From contig NZ_NBYK01000001.1 of assembly GCF_002197985.1 (NCBI RefSeq), positions 255,023-319,022 of the forward strand: 64,000 nt of DNA, in the 5' to 3' direction. This document shows positions 16,332 through 30,804 of this stretch, one piece after another (within the stretch, counting starts at the first letter, position 1; each line of letters begins with the position of its first letter). The translations under genes and the position numbers were made by a program. The notes under the pieces were generated by a model. That model saw nothing but the letters and a program-made list of their open reading frames with translations, had not been told where the DNA came from and searched no databases. This stretch comes from Halopseudomonas aestusnigri. Lineage in GTDB: Bacteria > Pseudomonadota > Gammaproteobacteria > Pseudomonadales > Pseudomonadaceae.

Positions 16332-17693
16332 ATGGAGCTGCTGTCTACGTTGTTGGCTACGGTGGTCGCTCTCGGGCTGCTGGTCACCATTCACGAGTAC
16401 GGTCATTTCTGGGTAGCCCGGCGCTGCGGCATCAAGGTGTTGCGCTTTTCGATCGGTTTCGGCCCTGCGCTGCTGCGCTGGCACGATCGGCGCGGAACCG
16501 AATATGCCATCGCCGCCATTCCGCTGGGCGGCTACGTCAAAATGCTCGACGAGCGCGAGGCGCCGGTTGCCGAGCACGAGCTGGATCAGGCCTTCAATCG
16601 CAAAACGGTAAGGCAGCGCATTGCGGTTGTGGCTGCAGGGCCGCTGGCGAATTTCCTGCTCGCGATCCTCGCCTTCTGGATTGTCGCGGTGATCGGTTTC
16701 AGCACGGTGGCGCCAGTGCTTGGCCCCGTCCCAGCCGGTTCCCCTGCTGCATTGGCCGGCATGCACGAAGGGCTGGAAATTACCGCTGTTGATGGCACCT
16801 CGACACGAAGCTGGCACGAAATCAATCTGCAACTGATCCGGCGTCTTGGAGAGAGTGGCAGCATTGATGTGACTGCCAAACCCTTTTCCGGCGGCAGTGA
16901 GCAGCGTTACCAGCTGCCCCTCGATAGCTGGCTCAAGGGGGAAGAGGCGCCCGATCCAATGGTGGCGCTCGGGTTGACCGGATGGCAGCCTCAAATTCCC
17001 CCGCGTATCGGCCAGGTTGCGCCTGACGGTGCCGCGGCCGAGGCCGGTTTGCAGCCTGGCGATCTGATTCTATCTATTGACGGTGAGCCGGTATCCGACT
17101 GGCTGACCGACGTGGTGCCGACCATTCAGGCCAATGCGCAGCAGGTCCTGCAATTACAGGTCGAGCGCAACGGCAGCCTGGTTGATATCGCGCTGACGCC
17201 GCGTCCCAAGGCAAGTGACGATGTGGTTGTCGGATACGTTGGTGCAGGCGTCGAGCCGATCGACATGCCGGCTCACATGCAGCGCCAGATAAGTTACAAC
17301 CCCCTGGTCGCTGTGCCGGTCGCGATGCAGAAAACCTGGGAAATGACAGCGCTGACGCTGGACTCACTGTGGAAGATGCTGACAGGGCTGGTCTCGGCAA
17401 AAAACTTGAGTGGTCCGATTACGATTGCTAAAGTGGCGGGCGCCTCTGCCAAGTCAGGGTTGGAAAGTTTTCTCAGTTTTATTGCGTACTTGAGTATCAG
17501 TCTGGGGGTTTTGAACCTTCTCCCGATACCGGTTCTGGATGGTGGTCACCTGGTGTATTACGTGGCCGAGTGGGTCAGGGGCAAGCCTCTCTCCGAGCGA
17601 ATTCAGACATGGGGACTGCAGATCGGCTTGAGCCTGATCGTCGGAGTCATGCTGTTTGCCATTTATAACGATATTAGCCGCCTGGGCGGCTGA
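16332..17693 (+). CDS. rseP: RIP metalloprotease RseP
   Basis: RseP is the inner-membrane site-2 protease that cleaves the anti-sigma-E/AlgU factor (RseA/MucA) after DegS, releasing the envelope stress sigma factor, and clears signal peptides. The 453-aa protein has the zinc motif HEYGH at residues 21-25 within the first membrane helix and two tandem PDZ domains (around VLGPVPAGSPAALAGM and IGQVAPDGAAAEAGLQPGD). The C-terminal NLLPIPVLDGGHL supplies the third metal ligand. It sits next to bamA, whose product monitors outer-membrane protein folding. Confidence 0.97.
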   Translation: MELLSTLLATVVALGLLVTIHEYGHFWVARRCGIKVLRFSIGFGPALLRWHDRRGTEYAIAAIPLGGYVKMLDEREAPVAEHELDQAFNRKTVRQRIAVVAAGPLANFLLAILAFWIVAVIGFSTVAPVLGPVPAGSPAALAGMHEGLEITAVDGTSTRSWHEINLQLIRRLGESGSIDVTAKPFSGGSEQRYQLPLDSWLKGEEAPDPMVALGLTGWQPQIPPRIGQVAPDGAAAEAGLQPGDLILSIDGEPVSDWLTDVVPTIQANAQQVLQLQVERNGSLVDIALTPRPKASDDVVVGYVGAGVEPIDMPAHMQRQISYNPLVAVPVAMQKTWEMTALTLDSLWKMLTGLVSAKNLSGPITIAKVAGASAKSGLESFLSFIAYLSISLGVLNLLPIPVLDGGHLVYYVAEWVRGKPLSERIQTWGLQIGLSLIVGVMLFAIYNDISRLGG

Positions 17694-17768
17694 CCAAGTG
17701 CACTGCCTGAACACGACCTGCCATTGATGGCAGATAAGAATTCAATCAGCTGGATCAAAACGGATTTC

Positions 17769-20120
17769 ATGAAACGTTACCTATTGCCTGCGCTTTTTTC
17801 GATGCTATTGGCGCCGGGGGCTCACGCCGCTGCCTTCCAGATCTCCGATATCCGCGTCAATGGTTTGCAGCGGGTTTCCGCCGGCAGCGTATTCAGCGCC
17901 TTGCCGCTGAACATTGGTGACGAAGTCGATGATCCGGAACTGGTCGAAGCTACGCGCTCCCTGTTCCGTACCGGCTTCTTTCAGGATATTCAGCTGGGTC
18001 GCGAAGGCGACGTGCTGGTAATCAACCTGGTCGAGCGCCCCTCCATTTCCTCTATCGAGCTGGAAGGCAACAAGGCGATCAAGAGCGAGGACCTGCTCAA
18101 GGGCCTGAGCGCCGCCGGCCTGGCTGAAGGCGAGATTTTTCAGCGCGCAACCCTGGAAGGGGTGCGCAACGAGCTGCTTCGTCAGTACGTATCCCAGGGC
18201 CGCTACTCTGCCGATATCGAGGCGCAGGTCATTCCCGAACCGCGTAACCGGGTTGCCTTGAAGATTGTCATCGACGAGGGGTCGGTTGCGGCGATTTCGC
18301 ACATCAACGTCGTCGGCAACACCGTCTTCGAGACCGAAGATCTCGTTGATCTGTTCGAGCTGAAGACGTCGGGCTGGTTCTCGTTCCTGAGCAGTGACGA
18401 CAAGTATTCCCGCGAGAAGCTGTCGGGTGATCTGGAACGGCTGCGCTCCTATTATCTGGACCGTGGCTACGTCAACATGAACGTGGCTTCGACCCAGGTA
18501 TCCATCACCCCGGACAAGAAACACGTCTATATCACCGTCAACATTACCGAGGGCGAGCGCTACAGCATCAGCGATGTGCGTCTGTCCGGTGATCTGGTCG
18601 TAGGTGAGGACGAGATCAAGCGTCTGATGCTGATTGAACCGGGTCAGATTTTCTCCCGCCAGGTGATGACGTCTACCTCCGACCTGATCAGCCGTCGACT
18701 GGGTAATGAGGGTTACACCTTCGCCAGCGTCAACGGTATTCCCGAGATCAACGAAGAAGACAAGACGGTTGCCGTGACCTTCTACGTCGACCCGGGCAAG
18801 CGTGCCTACGTCAATCGCATCAACTTCCGTGGCAACACCAAGACCGAAGATCAGGTGCTGCGTCGCGAAATGCGGCAAATGGAGGGTGGCTGGGCGTCAA
18901 CCTATCTGATTGATCAGTCCAAGACCCGCCTTGAGCGCCTGGGCTTCTTCAAGGAAGTGAATGTCGAGACGGTTCCGGTACCCGGCACCGACGACCTGAT
19001 TGACGTCAATTACAGCGTTGAAGAGCAGCCTTCCGGCTCGGTAACCGCCAGCCTCGGTTTTTCCCAGAGCTCCGGTATCATCCTCGGTGGCTCGATCAGC
19101 CAGAACAACTTCTTCGGTACCGGTAACCGGGTAAGTGTCGGGGCAAACCGCTCCGATTATCAGACCTCGTTGTCCTTCGGCTTTCTGGATCCGTACTTCA
19201 CCGTTGATGGCATGAGCCTGGGCTATAACGCGTTCTACCGGACTACCGACTACGATGAGCTGGACGTCGATGTCACCAGCTACGCCGTCGACTCCTTCGG
19301 TGGCGGCTTCAACTTCGGTTATCCGGTCAGTGACACCTCGCGCATCTCCTTCGGGATGAGTGCCCAGCAGGACACCATCAAGAGCGGTATCTATACCGTG
19401 CAGGAGATTTTGAATTTCCTGGATACCGAAGGGGACAGCTTTACCAACCTGTTCTTCGACGCCTCCTGGTCGCAGAGCACGCTCAATCGCGGCGTATTTC
19501 CGGATCGTGGCCACTCGCAAAGCCTGAGCTGGCATGTGACCGTGCCGGGCAGTGATCTGCAGTTCTACACCATGGATTATCGCGGTCAGCGCTTCTTCCC
19601 GATGACTGAAGACCTGACCCTGCGTCTGCACACCGATCTGGGCTTTGGTCGCGGCTTTGGCGGTACCGACCGCATGCCGTTCTACGAGCATTACTACGCC
19701 GGCGGTATCGGTTCTGTGCGCGGCTTCGAGGACAGCACCCTGGGCCCGAAGAGTACCCCGAATGTCAACGACCCTGATCAGGACTCGCTGCCCTTTGGCG
19801 GTAACATCAAGATCACTGGCGGTGCGGAAGTTATCTTCCCGGCCCCCTTCGTCAAAGACCAGCGTTCGTTGCGCACGGCCCTGTTTTTCGACGTAGGTAA
19901 CATATACGATACCCAGTGCACGCAGACCAAGACGGTTGAGGGCGACAAGAATCCCGGTTGTGGCGATGTTGACCTCGGTGAGCTGCGTTACAGTGTCGGT
20001 GTTGGCCTGTCCTGGCTGACCGCTCTGGGCCCCTTGGGCTTCAGTCTGGCCATGCCGCTGAATGCTGATTCGGCCGACGACGCCCAGGTGTTCCAGTTCA
20101 CTCTCGGCCAGACGTTCTGA
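17769..20120 (+). CDS. bamA: Outer membrane protein assembly factor BamA
   Basis: BamA is the essential core of the machine that inserts beta-barrel proteins. The 783-aa precursor has a signal peptide (MKRYLLPALFSMLLAPGAHA), then five POTRA domains (about residues 25-420) and a C-terminal 16-strand barrel with the conserved VRGF loop in GIGSVRGFEDS and a terminal Phe (FTLGQTF). The ATG at 17769 is chosen because the signal peptide follows directly; an upstream in-frame ATG at 17724 would bury it. Skp and lipid A genes follow. Confidence 0.97.
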   Translation: MKRYLLPALFSMLLAPGAHAAAFQISDIRVNGLQRVSAGSVFSALPLNIGDEVDDPELVEATRSLFRTGFFQDIQLGREGDVLVINLVERPSISSIELEGNKAIKSEDLLKGLSAAGLAEGEIFQRATLEGVRNELLRQYVSQGRYSADIEAQVIPEPRNRVALKIVIDEGSVAAISHINVVGNTVFETEDLVDLFELKTSGWFSFLSSDDKYSREKLSGDLERLRSYYLDRGYVNMNVASTQVSITPDKKHVYITVNITEGERYSISDVRLSGDLVVGEDEIKRLMLIEPGQIFSRQVMTSTSDLISRRLGNEGYTFASVNGIPEINEEDKTVAVTFYVDPGKRAYVNRINFRGNTKTEDQVLRREMRQMEGGWASTYLIDQSKTRLERLGFFKEVNVETVPVPGTDDLIDVNYSVEEQPSGSVTASLGFSQSSGIILGGSISQNNFFGTGNRVSVGANRSDYQTSLSFGFLDPYFTVDGMSLGYNAFYRTTDYDELDVDVTSYAVDSFGGGFNFGYPVSDTSRISFGMSAQQDTIKSGIYTVQEILNFLDTEGDSFTNLFFDASWSQSTLNRGVFPDRGHSQSLSWHVTVPGSDLQFYTMDYRGQRFFPMTEDLTLRLHTDLGFGRGFGGTDRMPFYEHYYAGGIGSVRGFEDSTLGPKSTPNVNDPDQDSLPFGGNIKITGGAEVIFPAPFVKDQRSLRTALFFDVGNIYDTQCTQTKTVEGDKNPGCGDVDLGELRYSVGVGLSWLTALGPLGFSLAMPLNADSADDAQVFQFTLGQTF

Positions 20121-20164
20121 CGTCAGACCAATAACAACGTGGTATCGAAATCAGGAGTTTTAGA

Positions 20165-20671
20165 GTGGGTAAGTTTACGCGTGTAGCGGTGATGTCCCTG
20201 CTGGCTCTGGCCAGTTTCCAGGCCTCTGCCGAGATGAAGATTGCCGTGCTGGATTATCAGATGGCGCTGCTGGAGTCTGATGCAGCGAAGAAATACTCGG
20301 TTGACGCCGAAAAGCAGTTCGGTGCGCAGCTGCAACGCGTAAAGAATCTGGAAGCTGAAGCCAAGCGATTGCAGGAGCGCCTGCAGCGTGATGGCGGTCA
20401 GATGGAGCAGTCCGAGCTCGAAAAGCTGGAGCTTGAACTGCGTCAGAAGGTACGTGAGTTCCAGCTGCAGTCGCGTGAGCTGAATGAGGCCAAGGCCCAG
20501 TCCGATCGTCAGATGCTGGAAACCCTGCGTCCGCGCCTGGATGCCGCAGTTGAAGGCGTTTTGTCTGCCGGTGGCTACGATCTGGTACTCGATCGCGGTG
20601 GCGTGATTGAAGTGAAGCCGCAGTTCGATATCACCCGTCAGGTGATTGAGCGCCTGAATAGCACCCGCTGA
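20165..20671 (+). CDS. skp: Periplasmic chaperone Skp/OmpH
   Basis: Skp holds unfolded outer-membrane proteins on the way to BamA. The 168-aa precursor starts at GTG with AGGAG upstream, has a signal peptide ending FQASAEM, and then [19 protein letters not shown]-like OmpH segments. A long Lys/Glu/Gln-rich helical region (residues about 60-125) forms the tentacle arms, and the conserved end is [13 protein letters not shown]. It lies between bamA and lpxD, the usual order. Confidence 0.95.
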   Translation: MGKFTRVAVMSLLALASFQASAEMKIAVLDYQMALLESDAAKKYSVDAEKQFGAQLQRVKNLEAEAKRLQERLQRDGGQMEQSELEKLELELRQKVREFQLQSRELNEAKAQSDRQMLETLRPRLDAAVEGVLSAGGYDLVLDRGGVIEVKPQFDITRQVIERLNSTR

Positions 20672-21732
20672 TGTCCGAAATCCTGTCCTTGTCCCTTGCG
20701 CGCCTGGCTGAAGAGCTCGGCGCGCAGCTTATTGGGGACCCGCAAACGGAAATCCTCGGCCTGGCGACCCTGCAGGATGCCGGCCCCGGCCAACTCGCTT
20801 TTCTGGCCAACGCCCAGTATCGCAAGTACCTGGCTGACACGCGTGCCAGTGCGGTCCTGCTGACCGAGCGCGATGCCGAGGGGTTTGCCGGCAATGCGCT
20901 GGTGGTGGCCGACCCTTATCTGACCTACGCTCGCCTGTCTCACCGCTTTGACCGCAAGCCCAAAGCTGCTGCCGGTATTCATCCGACTGCGGTGGTGGCA
21001 GCGAACGCGCAGGTTGATCCCAGCGCCAGCATTGGCGCCGGTGTGGTTGTCGAGGCCGAGGCCGTTATCGGTGCCGGCGTTACCCTGAGTCCGCAGTGCT
21101 ATGTCGGTGCGCGTTCGACTATCGGTGCGGGTGGCTGGCTCGCTCCCCGGGTGACCCTTTACCACGACGTTCATATTGGCGAGCGAGTGGTGATTCAGTC
21201 GGGTGCGGTAGTCGGCTCCGAGGGGTTTGGCTTCGCCAATCAGGCTGGCCACTGGCAGAAAATTGCCCAGATTGGCGGAGTGCGTATTGGTGATGATGTC
21301 GAAATCGGCGCCAATACCACCATCGACCGCGGCGCCTTGGCCGATACCCTGATCGGCAACGGGGTCAAGCTCGATAATCAGATTCAGATCGCACATAACG
21401 TGCAGGTCGGTGATCACACGGCAATGGCGGCCTGCGTCGGTATCTCCGGCAGCACCAAAATCGGTCGCCACTGCATGATTGCCGGCGGTGTCGGCATGGT
21501 CGGGCATATCGAGGTCTGCGACAATGTGTTCGTCAGCGGCATGACCATGGTCACCCGCTCCATTACCGAGCCCGGTGCCTATTCTTCAGGTACGGCGATG
21601 CAGCCGGCTGGCGAATGGAAGAAGAGCGCAGCGCGTATCCGTCAGCTTGATGGTATGGCCAAGCGACTCCAGCAGCTCGAGAAACAGCTTGAACAGGTGA
21701 CTCGGCAGTCCCCCGACTCATCAAACGCCTGA
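20671..21732 (+). CDS. lpxD: UDP-3-O-(3-hydroxyacyl)glucosamine N-acyltransferase
   Basis: LpxD adds the N-linked hydroxyacyl chain in lipid A synthesis. The 353-aa protein has an N-terminal UDP-binding domain ([33 protein letters not shown]) followed by hexapeptide repeats forming a left-handed beta-helix ([20 protein letters not shown] onward). The catalytic His lies in the region [19 protein letters not shown] short C-terminal helix ends the protein. The ATG overlaps the skp stop by one base. Confidence 0.96.
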   Translation: MSEILSLSLARLAEELGAQLIGDPQTEILGLATLQDAGPGQLAFLANAQYRKYLADTRASAVLLTERDAEGFAGNALVVADPYLTYARLSHRFDRKPKAAAGIHPTAVVAANAQVDPSASIGAGVVVEAEAVIGAGVTLSPQCYVGARSTIGAGGWLAPRVTLYHDVHIGERVVIQSGAVVGSEGFGFANQAGHWQKIAQIGGVRIGDDVEIGANTTIDRGALADTLIGNGVKLDNQIQIAHNVQVGDHTAMAACVGISGSTKIGRHCMIAGGVGMVGHIEVCDNVFVSGMTMVTRSITEPGAYSSGTAMQPAGEWKKSAARIRQLDGMAKRLQQLEKQLEQVTRQSPDSSNA

Positions 21733-21735
21733 GTG

Positions 21736-21757
21736 GCGCCCCGTTCGGGGCGCTTTT
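21736..21757 (+). terminator. Terminator-like hairpin between lpxD and fabZ
   Basis: GCGCCCC (21736-21742) pairs with GGGGCGC (21747-21753) around GTTC, followed by TTTT. It begins 4 bases after the lpxD stop. Because the operon continues with fabZ-lpxA-lpxB, it may only partly terminate or may act as an RNA processing or stability element. Confidence 0.6.
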
Positions 21758-21783
21758 ATCCTTTTCAGCAAGGCCAGCGATAC

Positions 21784-22221
21784 ATGGATATCAACGAAAT
21801 CAAAGAATACCTGCCCCACCGTTACCCCTTCCTGCTGGTGGATCGGGTTCAGGAGCTGGATCTTGAGAACAAGCGCATTCGCGCCTACAAGAACGTCTCG
21901 GTCAATGAGCCGTTCTTTAATGGTCATTTTCCCCAGCACCCGATCATGCCCGGTGTGCTGATCATCGAGGCCATGGCTCAGGCCGCCGGCCTGCTCGGCT
22001 TCAAGATGATGGGCGTAAAGCCGGCGGATGGCACTCTGTATTATTTTGTCGGCTCCGACAAACTGCGCTTCCGCCAGCCGGTTGTGCCGGGCGATCAGCT
22101 TCAGCTGGAAGCCAGCTATCTGAGTGACAAGCGTGGTATCTGGAAGTTTGCCTGCCGTGCTACCGTTGACGGCAAGGAAGCCTGTTCAGCTGAAATCATT
22201 TGTGCGGAACGCAAGATATGA
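21784..22221 (+). CDS. fabZ: 3-hydroxyacyl-[acyl-carrier-protein] dehydratase FabZ
   Basis: FabZ dehydrates 3-hydroxyacyl-ACP in fatty acid elongation and competes with LpxA/LpxD for the same hydroxyacyl-ACP pool. The 145-aa hot-dog-fold protein carries catalytic His48 and Glu62 in [20 protein letters not shown]. The ATG at 21784 matches the family start [20 protein letters not shown]. The stop overlaps the lpxA start. Confidence 0.97.
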   Translation: MDINEIKEYLPHRYPFLLVDRVQELDLENKRIRAYKNVSVNEPFFNGHFPQHPIMPGVLIIEAMAQAAGLLGFKMMGVKPADGTLYYFVGSDKLRFRQPVVPGDQLQLEASYLSDKRGIWKFACRATVDGKEACSAEIICAERKI

Positions 22222-22994
22222 GTCGTATTCACCCTCTGGCGATTGTTGACCCGGCCGCACGGCTGGCTGATGACGTCGAGGTAGGCCCCTGGAGTTATAT
22301 CGGTGCCGACGTCGAGATTGGCGCCGGCACGCAGGTAGCCTCCCATGTTGTTATCAAGGGGCCGACGACCATCGGGCGCGGGAACCGGATATTCCAGTTC
22401 GCGTCGGTGGGCGAGGAGTGTCAGGACAAGAAGTACAAGGGTGAGCCTACCCGGCTGGTGATTGGTGACAACAACATCATCCGCGAAGGCTGCACCCTGC
22501 ATCGCGGAACCGTGCAGGACCAGGGCATCACCCGTATCGGCAGCAACAATCTGCTGATGGCGTATGTCCATGTCGCCCACGACTGTGTGGTTGGTGACAA
22601 CATCATCATGGCCAACAATGCGACCATCGCCGGTCATGTACATGTGGGCGATGGTGCGATTCTGGGTGGCTACACTACAGTCCACCAGTTCTGCCACATC
22701 GGCTCCTTTGCCATGAGCGCCGCCAATACCGCGGTGTTCAAGGATATTCCGGCGTTTGTCATGGTCGGTGGTAACCCGGCCAGTGCCCATGGCATGAACT
22801 TCGAGGGCATGCGTCGGCGCGGCTATTCCGCCGAGCTGATCAGTGCGCTGCGCCGTGCCTACAAGGTGGTCTACCGTCAGGGTCTGACCACCAGCGAGGC
22901 GATGGCGCAACTGGCTGAGGCTGCCGAGCAGTTCCCGGAAGTTGCGCTGTACTGTGCCTCCATCAACGAGTCGACCCGCGGCATTACCCGCTGA
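22218..22994 (+). CDS. lpxA: UDP-N-acetylglucosamine acyltransferase LpxA
   Basis: LpxA performs the first lipid A step, O-acylation of UDP-GlcNAc. The 258-aa trimeric beta-helix protein starts [20 protein letters not shown] and carries catalytic-region [14 protein letters not shown] (His in the helix coil), [17 protein letters not shown] and VKDIP-like [15 protein letters not shown]. The ATG at 22218 overlaps the fabZ stop (ATGA). Confidence 0.97.
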   Translation: MSRIHPLAIVDPAARLADDVEVGPWSYIGADVEIGAGTQVASHVVIKGPTTIGRGNRIFQFASVGEECQDKKYKGEPTRLVIGDNNIIREGCTLHRGTVQDQGITRIGSNNLLMAYVHVAHDCVVGDNIIMANNATIAGHVHVGDGAILGGYTTVHQFCHIGSFAMSAANTAVFKDIPAFVMVGGNPASAHGMNFEGMRRRGYSAELISALRRAYKVVYRQGLTTSEAMAQLAEAAEQFPEVALYCASINESTRGITR

Positions 22995-22995
22995 C

Positions 22996-24177
22996 ATGTC
23001 AGGTATCGCCCCGTTGCGTTCGAACAAGCCCCTGTGTATCGCCCTGGTTGCCGGTGAGGCGTCCGGCGATACCCTGGGGGCAGGGCTGATCGCGGCGCTC
23101 AAGCAACGTTTCCCCAATGCACGCTTTATTGGTATCGGAGGGCCTCGCATGCTCGCCGAGGGCATGCAGACCCGGGTGCCAATGGAGCGTCTGTCGGTAA
23201 TGGGGCTGGTCGAGGTGCTAGGGCGTCTGCGCGAGCTGCTCAGAATCCGTCGCGAGCTGGTCGATTACCTCAAGCAGGAGCGGCCGGACGTATTCATTGG
23301 TATTGATGCGCCGGACTTCACCCTTGGGGTTGAGCAGCGTTTGCGTGACGCGAGCATTCCCACGGTGCACTACGTCAGCCCGTCGGTCTGGGCGTGGCGC
23401 GAGAAGCGGGTTCTGGGTATCGCTCAGTCGACCGATCTGATGCTGACCCTGTTTCCCTTTGAGGAAGACGTCTACCGCCGGCACGGTGTGGCGGTGCGCT
23501 GCGTCGGTCACACCCTGGCCGACCGTGTCCCGCTGGAGCCGGATCGTGCCGCCGCGCGGCAGTCGCTGGGTCTGCCGGAAGCGGGACGGGTTGTCGCTCT
23601 GCTGCCGGGTAGCCGCAACGGTGAGCTGCGCAAGCTGGGGCGCCTGTTCCTTGAGACCGCCGCCTGGTGTCTCGAACGCCAGCCGGACCTGCAGTTCATC
23701 ATGCCCTGCGCCAGCCCTGAACGCCGTCAGCAGATGGATGCCATTCTCGCCGAGAGCGGACTTGAGTTGCCGCTGACCCTGTTTGACGGGCGCGCCCACG
23801 AGGTGCTGGCTGCCTGTGATGCGGTATTGATCGCCTCGGGCACCGCCACGCTCGAAGCCATGCTGTTCAAGCGGCCGATGGTGGTGGCCTATCGTATGGC
23901 GGGGCTGACCTTCCGTATCCTCAAGCGGCTGGTCAAGGTGGGGCATGTATCGCTGCCGAACCTGCTGGCCGGGCGCGAAGTGGCTCCCGAGTTCCTGCAG
24001 GATGCGGCCACGCCCGAGGCTATGGGCGAGGCGCTGCTGGCCCGCCTGCTGCCGACCGCAGAGCGAGCCGAAACAGAACAGACCTTCATGCAGCTGCACC
24101 AGATGCTGCGTCGTGATGCCGATCAGTGCGCGGCGGACGCGGTTGCCGACCTGATCGCCGAGCGCGGACACCTGTGA
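22996..24177 (+). CDS. lpxB: Lipid-A-disaccharide synthase
   Basis: LpxB joins UDP-2,3-diacylglucosamine and lipid X to the lipid A disaccharide at the inner membrane. The 393-aa GT19 glycosyltransferase has the signature [15 protein letters not shown] near the N terminus, [42 protein letters not shown] and [13 protein letters not shown]. The ATG at 22996 is one base after the lpxA stop; upstream in-frame readings would overlap lpxA deeply. Confidence 0.97.
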   Translation: MSGIAPLRSNKPLCIALVAGEASGDTLGAGLIAALKQRFPNARFIGIGGPRMLAEGMQTRVPMERLSVMGLVEVLGRLRELLRIRRELVDYLKQERPDVFIGIDAPDFTLGVEQRLRDASIPTVHYVSPSVWAWREKRVLGIAQSTDLMLTLFPFEEDVYRRHGVAVRCVGHTLADRVPLEPDRAAARQSLGLPEAGRVVALLPGSRNGELRKLGRLFLETAAWCLERQPDLQFIMPCASPERRQQMDAILAESGLELPLTLFDGRAHEVLAACDAVLIASGTATLEAMLFKRPMVVAYRMAGLTFRILKRLVKVGHVSLPNLLAGREVAPEFLQDAATPEAMGEALLARLLPTAERAETEQTFMQLHQMLRRDADQCAADAVADLIAERGHL

Positions 24178-24779
24178 GTCAGCTCGGCATGGACTGGTCA
24201 TTGCCGGCTGGCGAGGAGCTGATCGCCGGGGTTGATGAGGTAGGGCGCGGTCCGCTCTGTGGTGCGGTGGTTACCGCGGCCGTTATCCTGGATCCGGCCC
24301 GTCCGATCGAGGGGCTGAATGATTCCAAGAAATTGACCGAGGCGCGGCGAGAGGCGCTTTTTCCGGTGATTCAGGAGCGCGCGCTGGCCTGGTGTATTGC
24401 CCGAGCCGAGGTGGAAGAAATCGACCGGCTGAATATTCTGCACGCCACCATGCTGGCGATGCAGCGCGCGGTAGCGGGGTTGCAGGTTCGCCCCGATCTG
24501 GTGCTGGTGGACGGCAACCGCTGTCCTGCGTTGCCGATGCGCAGCGAGCCGGTGATCAAGGGCGATAGTCGGGTGCCGGCAATTGCGGCGGCGTCGATTC
24601 TGGCCAAGGTCGCGCGTGATCGTGAGATGCAAGAGCTGGACAGGCAATATCCCGGGTATGGCATAGCCGGTCACAAAGGCTATCCAACGCCGGTGCACCT
24701 TGCCGCACTGCGTGAGCTGGGTGCGACACCCATTCATCGTCGTTCCTTTGCGCCGGTGCGCAAGGCGCTGGAACGGTAA
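24174..24779 (+). CDS. rnhB: Ribonuclease HII
   Basis: RNase HII cuts RNA in RNA-DNA hybrids and at single ribonucleotides in DNA. The protein of about 201 aa carries the Asp-Glu catalytic motif in [20 protein letters not shown], further acidic residues in [11 protein letters not shown], and [14 protein letters not shown] at 24174 overlaps the lpxB stop; ATG 24189 is an alternative that would remove five residues. It ends the lpx operon ahead of dnaE, the usual order. Confidence 0.95.
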   Translation: MSQLGMDWSLPAGEELIAGVDEVGRGPLCGAVVTAAVILDPARPIEGLNDSKKLTEARREALFPVIQERALAWCIARAEVEEIDRLNILHATMLAMQRAVAGLQVRPDLVLVDGNRCPALPMRSEPVIKGDSRVPAIAAASILAKVARDREMQELDRQYPGYGIAGHKGYPTPVHLAALRELGATPIHRRSFAPVRKALER

Positions 24780-24883
24780 CCGGCTGCAGCGGTCACATCG
24801 TTCTGTATGCTGCGACTGGCCGCAGCAGTTCCCCGTCGCTACAATTCTCTGCCTGACGCTTCGCCATCTGAAACAGGATTTCC

Positions 24884-28417
<3,534 letters not shown>

Positions 28418-28509
28418 CGCAAAGCCGGATGCTCGACGGGCGCCCGGCAATCCCGTAAGGTTATTTGCGAAACTTTTGGATGCCCGGATCGGGCGCAAGC
28501 GGATGATGG

Positions 28510-29472
28510 ATGCCTATGAGCAACAGCCAGAAATACTTGGAGTTTGAACAGCCAATTGCGGACCTGCAGGCCAAGATCGAAGAGCTGCGTCTGGTCGGCA
28601 GTGACAACGCGCTGAACATCACCGAAGAAATCACTCGGCTGCAGGAGAAGAGCAAGTCCCTGACCGAGAGCATTTTCGGCAACCTGAGCAGCTGGCAGGT
28701 TGCCCAGATGTCGCGCCACCCGCAGCGTCCCTATACGCTGGACTATATCCGTCACATCTTTACCGACTTTGAAGAGCTGCACGGCGATCGCCATTTTGCC
28801 GATGATGCCGCCATCGTCGGCGGTATTGCGCGTCTGGACGGCCGTCCGGTGATGATCATCGGTCACCAGAAAGGTCGTGACGTAAAGGAAAAGGTGCGCC
28901 GCAACTTCGGCATGCCCAAGCCGGAAGGCTACCGCAAGGCCTGCCGCCTGATGGAAATGGCCGAGCGCTTCAAAATGCCGATCCTGACCTTTATCGACAC
29001 CCCTGGCGCGTATCCGGGTATCGATGCCGAAGAGCGTGGCCAGAGTGAGGCCATTGCCTGGAACCTGCAGGTCATGTCGCGTCTGAAAACGCCGATCATC
29101 GCCACTGTTATTGGTGAAGGCGGCTCCGGCGGTGCGCTGGCCATTGGTGTCTGCGATCATCTGATGATGCTGCAGTACTCGACCTATTCGGTAATCTCGC
29201 CTGAGGGCTGTGCTTCCATTCTCTGGAAGAGCGCCGAAAAGGCGGCTGATGCAGCGGCGGCCATGGGTATCACCGCCGAGCGTCTGAAAGAGCTGGGACT
29301 GGTCGACACCCTGATCCCCGAGCCGCTGGGTGGCGCACAGCGCTCACCTCAGGAAACCGCCGAGCGCCTCAAGCAGCAGCTGGTTGCGCAACTGGCCAAA
29401 CTTGACGAGCGCACTCCCGAGCAACTGCTGGAAACCCGCTACCAGCGGCTGATGTCCTTCGGTATTCAGTAA
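28510..29472 (+). CDS. accA: Acetyl-CoA carboxylase carboxyltransferase subunit alpha
   Basis: AccA pairs with AccD to transfer carboxyl from biotin to acetyl-CoA, the first committed step of fatty acid synthesis. The protein of about 320 aa has [72 protein letters not shown] and [16 protein letters not shown]. Start is 28510 or the in-frame ATG 28516 (MSNSQKY); both have only weak ribosome-binding sites. tilS starts immediately after the stop. Confidence 0.96.
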   Translation: MPMSNSQKYLEFEQPIADLQAKIEELRLVGSDNALNITEEITRLQEKSKSLTESIFGNLSSWQVAQMSRHPQRPYTLDYIRHIFTDFEELHGDRHFADDAAIVGGIARLDGRPVMIIGHQKGRDVKEKVRRNFGMPKPEGYRKACRLMEMAERFKMPILTFIDTPGAYPGIDAEERGQSEAIAWNLQVMSRLKTPIIATVIGEGGSGGALAIGVCDHLMMLQYSTYSVISPEGCASILWKSAEKAADAAAAMGITAERLKELGLVDTLIPEPLGGAQRSPQETAERLKQQLVAQLAKLDERTPEQLLETRYQRLMSFGIQ

Positions 29473-30804
29473 ATGCTCATCCCGCAGGGGCTGCGCGAGC
29501 AGCTCAGCTCCTGTTTAAGCGCCCCGGCCTGGTGGCTGGGGTTGTCCGGTGGTCTGGATTCCATGGTTCTGCTTGAGCTGCTGGTCCAGGCGCGCCAATC
29601 CTCTGATATTCCGCCTCTTTACGCCATTCACATTCATCACGGACTGCACCCCGAGGCTGACGCCTGGGCGATGCATTGTCAGCGTGCCTGCGATGCCCGG
29701 GGTGTGCCGCTGACGGTGGTGCGGGTGCGGGTGGGGCAGAGTCCCAGTATCGAACAGGCTGCCCGCGACGCGCGTTACGCAGCCTTTGCTGAGGCACTGC
29801 CGGAGGGCGCCGAGTTGCTGCTGGCGCATCATGCCGATGATCAGCTGGAAACGATGTTGTTTCGCATGCTGCGTGGCACGGGTATTCAAGGGCTTGCAGG
29901 GATGCCTGCTCGTCGCCCGCTCGGGCGTGGCTGGCTGTCACGACCGCTGCTGGACGCGTCGCGCGCCGAGCTTGCGGATTTCGCTGTTCGACAGGGTTTG
30001 AACTGGATTGAGGATCCTGCCAACAGGGATGCGCGTTTTGCCCGTACGGCGCTGCGGCACGAGTTGTTGCCGGCGCTGCGTAACAGCTGGCCGCAGGTAG
30101 ACCAGAGTCTGCGCCGCCTGGCAGAACATGCTGATGAGGCCAGCGGGTTGCTGGATGACCTGGCAGCATCTGATCTGCAGTCTGCCGTATTACCGCTTGA
30201 TGATGCATGGCTTGGTCACTGGCCGAGTCTGCTGCTTGCACCGGTTTTGGTGTTGTCGCCCGCCAGGCAGCGCAATCTGCTGCGTTTCTGGTTGAGGCAG
30301 CAGGGCGTGCTGATGCCGGATCAGCGCCATCTTGATCAGTGGGTGCAGCAACTCGCAGCCTGCAGCGACGCGCAACCGCAACTGCTGCTGGGTAGCCACA
30401 GGCTATACCGTTCGTCAGATCGTCTCTGGCTGGTGGAAGCCAGCTGGCCCCGGCAGGGGAGTGCCCAGATTTGTCAGCCGCTTGCCTGTCAGTCGCTGTC
30501 GGCCGGTAACGGGACCCTCTGTATCGCGCCGTCGTCCGGCGGTTTACGAGCTCCCGGTGCGGCTGGGTGGCAGCTTGCGTATCGGCAGGGGGGCGAGCGA
30601 ATAAAGCTGGCGGGCCGGCCTACCCGGTCGGTCAAACAACTGCTTCAGGAGGCCCGCGTACCTGCCTGGCTGCGTCCTTCGGTGCCGTTGCTATACTCAG
30701 GCGGCGAGCTGGTTTCGGTGGCGGGGCGCTGGAACGCCGAGCAGGCTCTGGTGGACGGAAATCAGAGTGGTTTTACGGTCAGTTGGAAGCCTGTTTCGGA
30801 TTGA
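29473..30804 (+). CDS. tilS: tRNA(Ile)-lysidine synthetase
   Basis: TilS converts C34 of tRNA-Ile(CAU) to lysidine, switching both codon and amino acid identity, and is essential. The 443-aa protein has the PP-loop LSGGLDSMVLLELL at about residues 24-37, then HIHHGLHPEADAWA and LLAHHADDQLETMLFRML, and the C-terminal substrate-recognition domain with RTRSVKQLLQEARVP-like RPTRSVKQLLQEARVP. It starts directly after accA, with no bases between stop and start. Confidence 0.96.
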   Translation: MLIPQGLREQLSSCLSAPAWWLGLSGGLDSMVLLELLVQARQSSDIPPLYAIHIHHGLHPEADAWAMHCQRACDARGVPLTVVRVRVGQSPSIEQAARDARYAAFAEALPEGAELLLAHHADDQLETMLFRMLRGTGIQGLAGMPARRPLGRGWLSRPLLDASRAELADFAVRQGLNWIEDPANRDARFARTALRHELLPALRNSWPQVDQSLRRLAEHADEASGLLDDLAASDLQSAVLPLDDAWLGHWPSLLLAPVLVLSPARQRNLLRFWLRQQGVLMPDQRHLDQWVQQLAACSDAQPQLLLGSHRLYRSSDRLWLVEASWPRQGSAQICQPLACQSLSAGNGTLCIAPSSGGLRAPGAAGWQLAYRQGGERIKLAGRPTRSVKQLLQEARVPAWLRPSVPLLYSGGELVSVAGRWNAEQALVDGNQSGFTVSWKPVSD

